Origin: a virus
Length of the DNA: 46,473 nucleotides
Direction: 5' to 3' (one strand)
Virus record (IMG/VR): IMGVR_UViG_3300050343_000232
Coordinates: 1-46,473 of that record
A program made the translations under genes and the position numbers. The notes under the pieces were generated by a model. It did no database searches and had not been told where the DNA came from. It saw only the letters and a program-made list of their open reading frames with translations. Of this stretch, positions 37,221 to 46,473 are shown in pieces. The stretch's first letter is position 1. The number at the start of each line of letters is the position of its first letter.

Positions 37221-37987
37221 AGTTTTCTTTGGGGGGCAAACAATTAATCGAATTTAAAACAGACTTCATAGGTCTAGAAGAAGTAGCACCTGTAAAACCT
37301 GCTTCAGCATATACACCTCAATGGTTTAAAACTATGAATGATTACATAGAAATACCTGCATTTAAAGAAGAAGGCAAGTCAAACTATTTTGGGAAGCCTA
37401 AAGAAATAGCAAGAAAATATATAGGAGGAACTGTTAAAAGGTGTCCTGCCATCATAGATCAGATTACAGAAGGCTTCATAATACCAATGTGGGCTGATTT
37501 TCTAGTACAAAGAGATATGGATAATTTCGAATGGGATAACAAAGGTATAAAAAAATATGGAATAGAGTTTCATTCTCCTGAACAAATAGCAGGGTGGAAG
37601 ATGAAGAAAACTGATTACTCCCATGCTGTTAAGTTTGTAAACCCTTGGCGTATATATACACCACCAGGTTATTCAGTAATGTTTTTAGCCCCAACATATC
37701 AATTCGAAAGAAGATTCACAGTATTACCAGGCATTGTAGAAACTGACAATTATCATTCAATACACTTCCCAACAGTATGGCACACAACTAAGGATGCTAT
37801 AATTGAAAGAGGAACGCCATTTATACAGGTAATTCCATTTAAAAGAAACAAATGGGATCTGAATGTATCTCAAATGACAAATGATGATATGCGTGAAGAG
37901 GGAATTGAAAAAAATATCCTAAACACGAAATTCAAAAATTCCTACAGAGATTTAATTTCTAGGAGAAAGAATGCCAGAACTAACTAA
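37217..37987 (+). CDS. DUF6065-like protein (256 aa)
   Basis: Contains N-P-W-R-I-Y-T-P-P-G-Y-S-V-M-F (about residues 141-155), L-P-G-I-V-E-T-D-N-Y (about 172-181) and a C-terminal G-T-P-F-I-Q-V-I-P-F-K-R, the set I associate with DUF6065 proteins common near fibre genes in marine phages. Function unknown; it may act in fibre assembly or modification. Family call from memory of motifs. Confidence 0.65.
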   Translation: MKFSLGGKQLIEFKTDFIGLEEVAPVKPASAYTPQWFKTMNDYIEIPAFKEEGKSNYFGKPKEIARKYIGGTVKRCPAIIDQITEGFIIPMWADFLVQRDMDNFEWDNKGIKKYGIEFHSPEQIAGWKMKKTDYSHAVKFVNPWRIYTPPGYSVMFLAPTYQFERRFTVLPGIVETDNYHSIHFPTVWHTTKDAIIERGTPFIQVIPFKRNKWDLNVSQMTNDDMREEGIEKNILNTKFKNSYRDLISRRKNARTN

Positions 37988-38180
37988 TTCAGAACAAGAA
38001 CAATTATTATTAAATCAAATAAAAGAAGCTAGAGGAAATCTCTTTTATCACGAGATGGATGAGATAACTGAAGCTGATTATGATGCAGAAATGCGAACAC
38101 AATGGGAGAATGTAAAAGCAGACCTTCAAGCTAGAGTAGATAGACTTGAAGCCAAATATACTACAATGTTTGGCGACTAA
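37971..38180 (+). CDS. Small helical protein, fibre-associated (69 aa)
   Basis: Overlaps both neighbours. Gln/Glu/Leu-rich helix with a Y-D-A-E-M-R-T-Q-W segment. Resembles the small coiled protein at 37005 in composition. Possibly a fibre chaperone. Confidence 0.65.
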   Translation: MPELTNSEQEQLLLNQIKEARGNLFYHEMDEITEADYDAEMRTQWENVKADLQARVDRLEAKYTTMFGD

Positions 38181-39418
38181 TGGCTGATTTAATAAATGAG
38201 GGTAATTCAAAGATAGAGGTAGTAGATAGTTCTACTGATTCTCTAGCTAAAATAATTGCCGAAATCAATGGTGTAGAAAGAATACACCAATCCTCTACTC
38301 TTTTAACTTTCACAAACCCTAACGATCAGTTAGAAACAGGTAACGCAACAGACGATCAGAATGGTGCTGCTTCAACCTTTAATGGTTTACAAGTAAATGA
38401 CTCGACTATAAAAATACAATCTGGAGATGGTTCTTCTGTACCATTATCTAACCTTTACCTTGATGGTAAATCAATTATTTCCGATAAAACCTTATCTATT
38501 GGTACTACAGGGCAAAAAGAACTTCACTTTGGTACAAATGGAACACAATGGGTAAAAATTACAGAAAGCGGATATTTAGATTTCCAAAAAATGACAATCA
38601 ATGGTTCTCAAGGAACTGCAGGACAATACATAAGAAATGCAGGGAATGGAACTATAGAATGGTCAACTATTGATAGTAATAATGCTTTTGGAACAATATC
38701 TGTTGGTGGAACTAGCTTAGATGCAGGAAGTGTTGGAGATACTGTTACCTTTACAGCGGGAGATAATATTACTCTTACTCCTGATTCAAATACAAACTCT
38801 TTAACTATTGCAGCGACTCAACCAAACATATTTTCAACAATATCAGTGTCAGGTCAAGATAATATAACAATTGACCAGGCTTCAGATACTTTAAATTTTG
38901 CAGGTGGTACAGGTATCGCAATAACTACAGATGCTTCTACTGACACAGTAACTATTACCAATACAGGAACAAGTGGAAGTACAGAAGATGTATTCAAGAA
39001 TATAGCTGTATCAGGACAAGCAACTGTTTCTGCTGATTCTTCAACCGATACTTTAACATTTGTTGCAGGATCAGGTGTATCTATTGCTACTGATGATTCA
39101 ACAGATAGTATTACTTTTACAGCAGATCAGTCTAGATTGCTTTCTCCACTTGGTTATTTTTCTTTTACTAACGACAATGGAGATTCAAGTGAAATGCCTC
39201 TTAAAAATTTCTTTATAAATAAGACTTTTGTAGGAAGTATTAATGGTGGGGGTACATCTGTAGGTATGGCAACGAGGGCTATTCGTATGCTAGAATCAGA
39301 TGGTAGCACTTATGATTTTGTAATCATGCCTGCTAATAGTTCTGGAGATAGTCTGACATTCACATTCACACAATCCGATGGAACACAAGTAACCAAAGAT
39401 ATAACAATGGCAGCGTAG
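38180..39418 (+). CDS. Tail fibre protein with triplicated beta repeat (412 aa)
   Basis: Residues about 170-315 hold three ~45-residue repeats of the type (F-x-x-I-x-V-x-G ... D-T-L-x-F-x-A-G-x-G-I-x-I-T-T-D). The first ~100 residues contain N-G-L-Q-V-N-D-S-T-I-K-I-Q-S-G-D-G-S, common in marine phage fibres. The C-terminal ~100 residues form a separate compact beta domain. Probably a structural fibre segment. Confidence 0.8.
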   Translation: MADLINEGNSKIEVVDSSTDSLAKIIAEINGVERIHQSSTLLTFTNPNDQLETGNATDDQNGAASTFNGLQVNDSTIKIQSGDGSSVPLSNLYLDGKSIISDKTLSIGTTGQKELHFGTNGTQWVKITESGYLDFQKMTINGSQGTAGQYIRNAGNGTIEWSTIDSNNAFGTISVGGTSLDAGSVGDTVTFTAGDNITLTPDSNTNSLTIAATQPNIFSTISVSGQDNITIDQASDTLNFAGGTGIAITTDASTDTVTITNTGTSGSTEDVFKNIAVSGQATVSADSSTDTLTFVAGSGVSIATDDSTDSITFTADQSRLLSPLGYFSFTNDNGDSSEMPLKNFFINKTFVGSINGGGTSVGMATRAIRMLESDGSTYDFVIMPANSSGDSLTFTFTQSDGTQVTKDITMAA

Positions 39419-39426
39419 GGAATTAA

Positions 39427-42400
39427 ATGGCAGCAAAAAATCCAATAAGAGGCGATTATTCGGGTTCCGATTTAGTCGGTTTTGCAGAGTTTCAAGCTTC
39501 AGACTTTATAGCAATAGCAGATGGTGGTACAGGTGCAATTTCTTCAGCAGGTGCTAGAACTGCTTTAGGAATAGCAATAGGTTCTGATGTACAAGCTTAC
39601 GATCCACAACTTACAGATGTCGCTAACTTAACTCCTACAGATGGTGGTTTTATAGTTGGAGATGGTTCAAACTTTGTTTTAGAATCAGGAAATACAGCTA
39701 GAGCTTCATTAGGACTTTCTTCTTCAGATAGTCCACAATTTACAGGTCTAACATTAACTTCTATATCTATTGATAGTGTTACCTTATCTACAATAGTTAC
39801 AGAATCCGAAGGTATGTCTGGATCAGACAATGATACCTCTGTTCCAACAACTGCAGCAATAATAGACTACATATCCAATACTGTTGATACTACAGAAGAA
39901 GTACAAGACATTGTTGGGGCTATGGTCACAAGCAATACCGAAACATTAATCGGTGTTACTTATGACGATAGTGATGGTACTTTAGACTTCGTTGTTGATA
40001 ACGACTTAGCTAATTACTCCAATACAAACTCAGCTTTTATAACAAAATCAGGGATAAGTGTTACAGACTCAGGTGGAGATGGAAGTTTAAGTTATGATAA
40101 TTCAACAGGGGTTATCACTTATACAGGTCCTAGCTCTACAGAAGTAAGAGCCCATTTATCAGCTGGTACAGGCGTTTCTTATTCTTCAGGTCAATTTAGC
40201 ATTGGTCAAGATGTAGGAACTACTGCTGATGTAACCTTTAACAGTGTTGCAGGAAACCTAACAGGAAATGTTACAGGAACTGTTTCTTCTATTGCTAACC
40301 ATGATACAGATAGCTTAAGTGAAGGAACAACAAATCTTTATTACACAAGTGCTAGAGCTAACTCAGACTTCGATACAAGATTAGCTACCAAAGATACAGG
40401 AGATTTATCAGAGGGTAGTAATTTATACTTCACTAACGCAAGAGTTGATACTGAAATAGACAGCTATCTTAGTGGAGGGACAGGAGTTGCTGTATCTTCA
40501 GGAGCAATAAGCATAGGACAAGCTGTTGCCACAACCTCAGATGTTACTTTTAATGACTTAACAGTTTCAGGAGATTTAACAGTAAGTGGTACTACTACAA
40601 CAGTAAATACAGAGACCATTGCTTTAGCTGACAACATAATAGTTTTTAATTCAAATGCTACAGGTTCTGCTACAGAAAATGCAGGAATAGAAATTGAGCG
40701 TGGCGATGATACTAACAAAACTTTAATTTGGGATGAGAGTGCTGATAAGTGGACAGTAGGATCAGAGACATTTATTGCAGGGACTTTTGAAGGAGCCTTG
40801 ACAGGAAATGTCACAGGTACTGTATCTAGTATTGCTAATCATAGCACTAGCGATTTATCAGAAGGCACCAACCTTTATTACACCTCAACAAGATTTAATA
40901 CAGCATTTACAGGAAAATCTACTTCAGATTTATCAGAGGGAACAAACCTCTATTACACAACTGCTAGATTTGATAGTGCTTTATCAGGCAAGACAACAAC
41001 TAACTTGTCAGAAGGTACCAATTTATATTTTACAAACGAGAGAGTAGATGACAGGCTCAATAACTTATTAGTCGCAGGTAGCAATATAACTCTTACCTAT
41101 GACGACACTGCTAATACTCTTACTATTGCAGGAGTTGAAGATAACTTTGCTAACAATACAACAGACGACTTAGCTGAGGGATCAACTAATTTATACTTTA
41201 CAAACGCTAGAGCTCAATCTGCTCTAACAGGCGGAACAGGAATTTCTAATACTTCAGGAACACTAGCAGTAGACTTTACTGAATTTGATACAGATAATGT
41301 TGTAGAAGGAAGTTCTAGCCTATACTTTACAAATGCTAGAAGTAGAGGTTCAGTATCTATAGCTTCAGGTTCAGGTTTAACTTACAATAGTTCTACAGGA
41401 GAATTTGGAACTTCTGCTATCCCTAATGCACAGTTGGCCAATAGTGCAATAACTATAAACTCAAATGCAGTTTCTCTAGGTGGATCAGTTAGTTTAGACA
41501 CTGATGACATTACAGAGGGTAATAATCTTTACTACACAACAGGAAGATTTGATACACAATTAGCTACAAAAGATACAGATAATTTAACCGAGGGAACAAC
41601 TAATCTGTACTACACAGATGCTAGAGTCGAAAGCTATATTAGTGGCGGAACAGGTATTGATTTTTCTTCAGGTGCGATATCTATAGACTCAACAGTAGTA
41701 ACTGAAAGCTCAACAGATACACTTACTAATAAAACAATTAGCTTTGAAGACAACACAGCTATTGTTACTTTTGCTGTTACTGTATCAAATGCTTCAGGTA
41801 CAAATAAATATCTTTTAGATGGAGAAAGTTCTGCAAGTGTTCAATTAATACCAGGAGTTACATACAAGTTTGACCAATCAGATAACTCTAACTCTGGACA
41901 CCCTTTTGCTTTATCAACAAGTGAAGATGGAACCAACTACACAACAGGAGTAACTACTAATGGAACAGCAGGTACTTCAGGTGCTTATACTCAAATAGTC
42001 GTAGATGGTGCTACTGCAGATAGATTATTCTACAAATGTACAGCACACTCAGGAATGGGTGGCGGTGTATTAGAAGTACAAGGAAGTGCAATAGTTGAAT
42101 TTGCTGTAACTGTTGCAAATGTTAGTGGTAACAAGTATCACTTAGATGGGGAAACATCAGCAAGCGTACAACTCATACCTGGAATGGTATATAGATTTAA
42201 TCAATCAGACTCTTCAAACTCAGGACACCCATTTAAATTATCCTCAACAAAAGATGGCACACATAACAGTGGATCTGAATATACAACAAAAGTAACAACC
42301 TCAGGTACTCCAGGTTCTGCAGGTGCATATACTCAGATTGTTGTTGACGCAGCAACTTCAGATTCTTTATATTACTATTGTTCTTCACACTCAGGAATGG

Positions 42401-43266
42401 GTGGAGATGCTGTTATATCTGTTCAGGGTGTTTCTCTAGCAGATAGTGATACTGACGATTTAACAGAAGGCAGTTCTAACCTTTACTTTACAAATGCAAG
42501 GGCTAGAAGTGCAATATCTGTAACTGATAGTGGTGGAGATGGTTCTCTATCATACAACAGTTCTACAGGAGTAATAACCTTTACAGGTCCATCTGCTTCT
42601 GAAGTTAGAGCACACATATCTGTAACAGATTCAGGTGGAGATGGTTCTTTAGCTTATAACTCAACTACAGGCGTAATAACCTACACAGGACCTAGTGCTT
42701 CAGAAACAAGAGCTCATTTTACAGCAGGAACAGGTATTGGAATCTCTTCAGGAGAAATCAGTATAGGTCAAGCGGTTGCTACAACCTCCGATGTAACATT
42801 CAACGATCTTATCGTATCAGGAGATCTGACAGTCTCAGGAACAACTACAACAGTTAACACTGAAACAATAAACCTTGCAGATAATGTAATTACTTTAAAC
42901 AGCAACGAAACAGGAACACCAAGTCAAAATGGTGGTATCGAAATAGAGCGTGGTACTTCAACTAATAAAACTCTTATTTGGAATGAAACTGATGACAAAT
43001 GGACAATAGGTTCTGAAACTTTTGTAGCAGGAACTGTAGAAGCTAACTTAACAGGAAATGTAACAGGTAATGTTGCAGGAAATGTAACAGGAACAGTATC
43101 TGATATATCTAATCACGATACAGATAGCCTTACAGAAGGTAGTAGCAATCTATATTTTAGTAACGAAAGAGTTGATGATAGAGTTAGCTCTTTACTAACA
43201 GCAGGAACTAATGTTTCACTAACTTATGATGACGCAGCTAATACCTTAACAATTGCATTCAACTGA
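39427..43266 (+). CDS. Giant repeat tail fibre, first open segment (1279 aa before frameshift)
   Basis: At least eleven copies of the L-x-E-G-x-N-L-Y-(Y/F)-T-x-x-R motif, each followed by acidic linkers, and two copies of a ~125-residue module (about 40460-40850 and 42720-43130) with E-I-E-R-G and D-K-W-T-(V/I)-G-S-E-T-F. Two tandem copper-protein-like domains lie at 41761-42430. The frame ends at 43264-43266 only because of one extra T near 43257; without it translation continues into the next open segment, so the real gene very probably runs to 45803 (about 2100 residues). Extended, trimeric, host-contacting fibre. Confidence 0.85.
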   Translation: MAAKNPIRGDYSGSDLVGFAEFQASDFIAIADGGTGAISSAGARTALGIAIGSDVQAYDPQLTDVANLTPTDGGFIVGDGSNFVLESGNTARASLGLSSSDSPQFTGLTLTSISIDSVTLSTIVTESEGMSGSDNDTSVPTTAAIIDYISNTVDTTEEVQDIVGAMVTSNTETLIGVTYDDSDGTLDFVVDNDLANYSNTNSAFITKSGISVTDSGGDGSLSYDNSTGVITYTGPSSTEVRAHLSAGTGVSYSSGQFSIGQDVGTTADVTFNSVAGNLTGNVTGTVSSIANHDTDSLSEGTTNLYYTSARANSDFDTRLATKDTGDLSEGSNLYFTNARVDTEIDSYLSGGTGVAVSSGAISIGQAVATTSDVTFNDLTVSGDLTVSGTTTTVNTETIALADNIIVFNSNATGSATENAGIEIERGDDTNKTLIWDESADKWTVGSETFIAGTFEGALTGNVTGTVSSIANHSTSDLSEGTNLYYTSTRFNTAFTGKSTSDLSEGTNLYYTTARFDSALSGKTTTNLSEGTNLYFTNERVDDRLNNLLVAGSNITLTYDDTANTLTIAGVEDNFANNTTDDLAEGSTNLYFTNARAQSALTGGTGISNTSGTLAVDFTEFDTDNVVEGSSSLYFTNARSRGSVSIASGSGLTYNSSTGEFGTSAIPNAQLANSAITINSNAVSLGGSVSLDTDDITEGNNLYYTTGRFDTQLATKDTDNLTEGTTNLYYTDARVESYISGGTGIDFSSGAISIDSTVVTESSTDTLTNKTISFEDNTAIVTFAVTVSNASGTNKYLLDGESSASVQLIPGVTYKFDQSDNSNSGHPFALSTSEDGTNYTTGVTTNGTAGTSGAYTQIVVDGATADRLFYKCTAHSGMGGGVLEVQGSAIVEFAVTVANVSGNKYHLDGETSASVQLIPGMVYRFNQSDSSNSGHPFKLSSTKDGTHNSGSEYTTKVTTSGTPGSAGAYTQIVVDAATSDSLYYYCSSHSGMGGDAVISVQGVSLADSDTDDLTEGSSNLYFTNARARSAISVTDSGGDGSLSYNSSTGVITFTGPSASEVRAHISVTDSGGDGSLAYNSTTGVITYTGPSASETRAHFTAGTGIGISSGEISIGQAVATTSDVTFNDLIVSGDLTVSGTTTTVNTETINLADNVITLNSNETGTPSQNGGIEIERGTSTNKTLIWNETDDKWTIGSETFVAGTVEANLTGNVTGNVAGNVTGTVSDISNHDTDSLTEGSSNLYFSNERVDDRVSSLLTAGTNVSLTYDDAANTLTIAFN
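41761..42430 (+). other. Two tandem cupredoxin-like domains in the fibre
   Basis: Each ~110-residue unit has Y-(K/R)-F-(D/N)-Q-S-D, S-G-H-P-F and, near its end, C-x2-H-S-G-M-G-G. His, Cys, His and Met are the ligand set of type 1 copper sites, although C-x2-H-x2-M is shorter than the plastocyanin spacing. This domain is frequent in marine phage fibres; copper binding is inferred. Confidence 0.6.
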
Positions 43267-43936
43267 TACAAATACACAACTTTCACAAGAACAAGTAGAA
43301 GACTTTGTTGCAGGAGTCGTTACTGCAGGTTCAGGAATATCTGTTACTTATGATGACACTGCAGGAACATTAACAGTTGCGAACACAGCTTCAACAAGTA
43401 CAGAAGATGTACAAGATATTGTCGGATCACAGATTGTAACAAATGGTACACACACAGGTATATCATTTGCTTATGACGATGCTAATGATGGTGCTATAGA
43501 TGCAACAGTTTCATTGTCAGGATTTAGCACAAGTAACTTATCTGAGGGAACTAATCTTTACTACACCCAAGCAAGAGCAAATACAGATTTTGACACAAAG
43601 CTAGCAGCAGCAGATACAGCAGACTTATCAGAAGGTACAAATCTTTACTACACAAATGCTAGAGCTGATGCAAGAATTGCAGCTGCAATATTTGAAGACT
43701 TAAGTAATGTAGGTATATCTACTCCAGGTTCTTCTGACGATGGTAAAGTCGTTTCATGGGATAACTCTGCAGGAGCTTTTGCTCTATCTTCTGTCTCAGG
43801 ACTATCAGGATCAGGAGAAACAAACACAGCTTCCAACATTGGTACAGCAGGTGTAGGACTCTTTGATGGTAAAGTCGGAGAAGACTTACAGTTTAAGAAA
43901 ATAAATGCTGGTTCTAGCAAAAATAACAATTACTGA
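43253..43936 (+). CDS. Giant repeat tail fibre, second open segment (frameshifted continuation)
   Basis: The true junction is a single inserted T near 43257: deleting it joins L-T-I-A to S-T-D-T-N-T-Q-L in one frame. The segment contains two more L-S-E-G-T-N-L-Y-Y-T repeats. It is broken again near 43919 by an extra A in a run of A; removing it gives S-K-I-T-I-T-D-D-T. Not an independent gene, despite an in-frame ATG at 43253. Confidence 0.8.
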   Translation: MHSTDTNTQLSQEQVEDFVAGVVTAGSGISVTYDDTAGTLTVANTASTSTEDVQDIVGSQIVTNGTHTGISFAYDDANDGAIDATVSLSGFSTSNLSEGTNLYYTQARANTDFDTKLAAADTADLSEGTNLYYTNARADARIAAAIFEDLSNVGISTPGSSDDGKVVSWDNSAGAFALSSVSGLSGSGETNTASNIGTAGVGLFDGKVGEDLQFKKINAGSSKNNNY

Positions 43937-45803
43937 TGATACAACTAACAATGAAGTAGACATTGACTTTGGTACAGTTTCTATAGCTGATTTAAGTGAT
44001 GTTGCATAACAACAGGCTGTATGCTAGATGGTCAAGCTCTTATCTACAGTACAATGCTAACTCTAGATTCCAACCAGGTAGATGTCACTGCTACACTAAG
44101 TGGCCTTACCGATACTACCATAAGTTCATTACTAGCTAAGGATCAATTCATTACAATATAACGGTTCAGCTTGGGTTAATGCAACTGTAGATTCTGATGA
44201 TATTGACAGAAGGTTCAACCAATCTTATACTATACAAACGCTAGAGCACAAGCTTCTATTACAGGTGGTACAGGTATCTGCAAATACATCAGGTATCTGG
44301 ACTTGCTATAGATTCAAGTACAGAGTCAATTTACAGACAGCTTCTATACTGAAGGTTCAAGCATTAGCTAATAGTTCTATACACAGTTACACGATGGATC
44401 TAACTCCACTGCTACTAGCAACTTGGAGGCAACTATTACAATCTAACAGGAAGGTTCTTCTAACCTTGATTTCACTAGAGGTTGCTGAGAGTTGATACAG
44501 AAATTGATTCATATTTAACAGGTAGGATTACAGGTGTCACATGACTCAGGTGGAGCAATATCTATTGGACCTTAGGCAGTTGCAACAACTTCTGATGTAA
44601 CCTGTTAATGGCGATTTAACAGCTATAACTGGTAGACTTAACAGTTTCCGGTACTACTACTACTGTCAATTCACAGAGACAGTAAATATTAGCTGATAGT
44701 ACAATTACTCTTAACTCTGATGCTACCGGAACGCCAGCAACTGAAGATGGTGGTATTGAAATTGAGAGAGGTAGTGCCACTAATAAGACACTTAGTTTGG
44801 GATGAAACTACATGATAAGTGGACAGTTGGTTCCGAAACATTTGTTGCTGCTACTTTTGAAGGTACTGCTACATCACTTGCAACTACAGTTTTACTACAG
44901 GTCTTAACTGCTGACAGCTCTCCTGCTGATGACGACCTACGTTATCGTTTACGACTACAAGTGCAGGAGTGCCTACAAGAAAGTAGCTAAATCTAATACT
45001 TCGCTGCTAGTGCTAGTGGAGGTGCCTTAACTGGTGCATTAGACTTCACACTTATCTGATACAACTAGCTTCTGATCCAATAGAATTTCTTAAACCTTGG
45101 TAGCAACAGGTACTGATGTCGAGGTCACTCTAACTGATGGTACTGTAGATCCTATACAAATCACTTCTACAAGTGCAAGTGCTACAGCATTTCTCAGATG
45201 GTGACAACGACACCAAGATTCAGGTAGAAGCTACAACTTCTGATGCTGATGACATTAGAATCTTTACTGCAGGTTCAGAAAGATTGCGAATTGAATCTGA
45301 TGGTGTCGTCGATGTCAAGTCTGCAAAACTTAAAATTAATGGTGGTGCAGGCACAAGTGGTCAAGTCCTTAACTACAGGTGGCGATCTGGAACTATTTCT
45401 TGGGCTGACTACAGTTTCTTCATGTAGCTGCTAACGACTTAACTAGATGCAAGCAACTTCAGGACTTGCTTCAGGTGACAGCTTGGTTTTTGATGGTTCA
45501 AACTTATGTTCCTCAAAGACCTACAAATATAGAAGACGCTGATGGCGATACCAGGAGTTCATGTAGAAGAAAGCTGCTGACGAAGATAAAATAAGATTTG
45601 ATACCGGTGGCAGCTGAGAGATTTGATTATGGACACACAATGTTACCGCTTCAGCTACAGGGTGGTTTCTTCATTACATAGACACAACTCTTGCTTCAGG
45701 AGAAACTTTTTCAATTAGCCTCAGAACACAGGAACAGTAGCAGCAGGTCCAATAGATATAGAAGGAACATGTAGACATAGCAGGAACATTGGTAGTCGTA
45801 TAG
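43937..45803 (+). pseudogene. Giant repeat tail fibre, third segment with many small indels
   Basis: The reading frame is lost every ~15-60 bases, but correcting 1-2 base insertions (for example an extra G near 44204 and an extra A near 44226), plus a few deletions, restores fibre sequence: another L-Y-Y-T-N-A-R repeat, a third copy of the ~125-residue module (about 44510-44880), D-G-D-N-D-T-K-I-Q-V-E, S-E-R-L-R-I-E-S-D-G, G-T-S-G-Q-V-L and an end ...I-D-I-E-G-T-V-D-I-A-G-T-L-V-V-V stop at 45801-45803. Because meaning is conserved at protein level while single bases are inserted, uncorrected read errors are more likely than true decay. Confidence 0.7.
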
Positions 45804-46001
45804 ATGACAGATATAATTGCTTTACTCATAGCTATGGCTATTGGTTATTACTATTAGATATGTAATTGATGAAAACAGAGAAAGAATAATGATTTCTGAA
45901 AGATCGATTTCGATGATTCAGTAAAGTATAATAATTTAGAAGAAGATCTGAAAAGTATTCAACCTGCAAGGGAACAGAATTATCACAATGTCAGAACTTA
46001 A
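45804..46001 (+). CDS. Small membrane-anchored protein with indels (about 65 aa)
   Basis: ATG directly after the fibre stop. The start M-T-D-I-I-A-L-L-I-A-M-A-I-G-Y-Y is a clear membrane helix. After correcting single-base errors near 45855 and 45890 the frame continues R-Y-V-I-D-E-N-R-E-R, then D-F-D-D-S-V-K-Y, and ends N-V-R-T stop at 45999-46001, overlapping the next gene. Topology (short outside, one helix, charged helical tail) would fit a spanin or holin accessory; not assignable. Confidence 0.5.
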
Positions 46002-46473
46002 TGTAGATACAATAAACGAACAAACATCTGCTAATGGTGTAACCATAGATGGTGTCTTAATTAAAGATGGTCAAGTAGATGGCGTAGATGTTTCTACATT
46101 GTCAGTAGATACTGATACTAATGGTTTTAGTTCTTATTAGTAGTACAAATGCATCTACAGCTACAGATATTACATTTGATAATGTATTTACTTCAACTTA
46201 TCAAAATTACAAAATGATATTAAATAATTTTAAGTGTGACAGTGGTGGCGATATGAGATTAACATTCAGAAATGGTGGATCTTCTGGAGCTGATATAACA
46301 TCAAAACACGATAGTAGATATTGGTATATATCAAGTTCAAGTGGTTGGTTACAAGGTACTGCATCTGCAAATGCTAATTATGTTATGTTATCAAATGGAA
46401 CAGGTACCTCCTCTTCTTACTCATTTAATATTGAGTTATGGAATCCACAAGTATCTACTGTTGCAACTACAGG
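45988..46473 (+). CDS. Tail fibre-like protein, 5' part, with one frameshift
   Basis: ATG with AGGGAACAG upstream. The first 47 residues (M-S-E-L-N-V-D-T-I-N-E-Q-T, then G-V-T-I-D-G-V-L-I-K-D-G) are a standard start of marine phage fibre and receptor-binding proteins. An inserted A near 46129 causes a stop at 46138; in the +1 frame the protein resumes V-L-I-S-S-T-N-A-S and stays open to the window edge, with N-Y-K-M-I-L-N-N and F-R-N-G-G-S-S typical of the family. Sequence after 46130 reads cleanly. Confidence 0.75.

Noticed and set aside
40808-41047. 79-codon + strand frame inside the fibre
   Set aside because: Out-of-frame reading of the repeated fibre DNA; its internal repetition mirrors the fibre repeats.
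44265-45434. Small ORFs at 44265, 44802, 45173 and 45243
   Set aside because: Fragments of the fibre gene in shifting frames created by insertions; pieces such as S-E-R-L-R-I-E-S-D-G belong to the fibre.
39427-45803. Diversity-generating retroelement or targeted hypervariation as the cause of the broken fibre
   Set aside because: Those systems substitute at adenines without indels; here the changes are mostly insertions, and no reverse transcriptase or template repeat is seen in the window.

Overview
This AT-rich window is most of the genome, or a large piece, of a tailed double-stranded DNA phage with a long-tailed (siphovirus) plan. The morphogenesis genes run in the usual order on the + strand: terminase, HK97-type portal, prohead protease, HK97-fold capsid protein, connector and neck genes, tail terminator, tail tube, frameshifted tail chaperones, an 1105-residue tape measure, tail tip and long repeat-rich fibres. 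The repetitive fibres (LSEGTNLYYTNAR-type repeats, copper-protein-like domains) resemble proteins common in marine phages, so a marine bacterial host is my guess; nothing in the window identifies the host. I see no integrase, tRNA, DNA polymerase, primase or helicase.

Layout. (1) 1-8.3 kb: about 25 tiny early-type + strand genes in short transcription units. Eleven + strand copies of one two-block promoter (TGTAACC, 17-18 bases, TCTAA), ten of them here, alternate with hairpin terminators and a recurring CTGACT element. One copy drives no protein gene: it precedes about 560 non-coding bases (4378-4935) that can fold into a large, long-range-paired RNA. (2) 8.3-9.7 kb: a control region with one short minus-strand gene, a dyad/direct-repeat operator array, 14-bp iterons, a G7-TA-C7 palindrome and the last + strand promoter copy. 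(3) 9.7-19.7 kb: packaging and head genes. (4) 19.7-23.3 kb: a minus-strand cassette with a cytosine-C5 methyltransferase carrying a 190-codon nested frame, an MT-A70-type adenine methyltransferase driven by a minus-strand copy of the same promoter, a lytic-transglycosylase-like protein and several micro-ORFs. (5) 23.4-39.4 kb: a DNA-binding-like protein, neck and tail genes, including a strong programmed -1 frameshift site at 27481. (6) 39.4-46.5 kb: a giant repeat fibre gene whose frame is broken by many 1-2 base insertions from 43257 to about 46130, most likely uncorrected sequencing errors. Beyond it lie a small membrane protein and the start of another fibre.

How it fits together: the shared promoter probably recruits one sigma factor or activator to the early units, the non-coding RNA, the head of the packaging operon (9585) and the methyltransferase cassette. 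Functions are inferred from motifs and gene order only; no database search or folding program was run.
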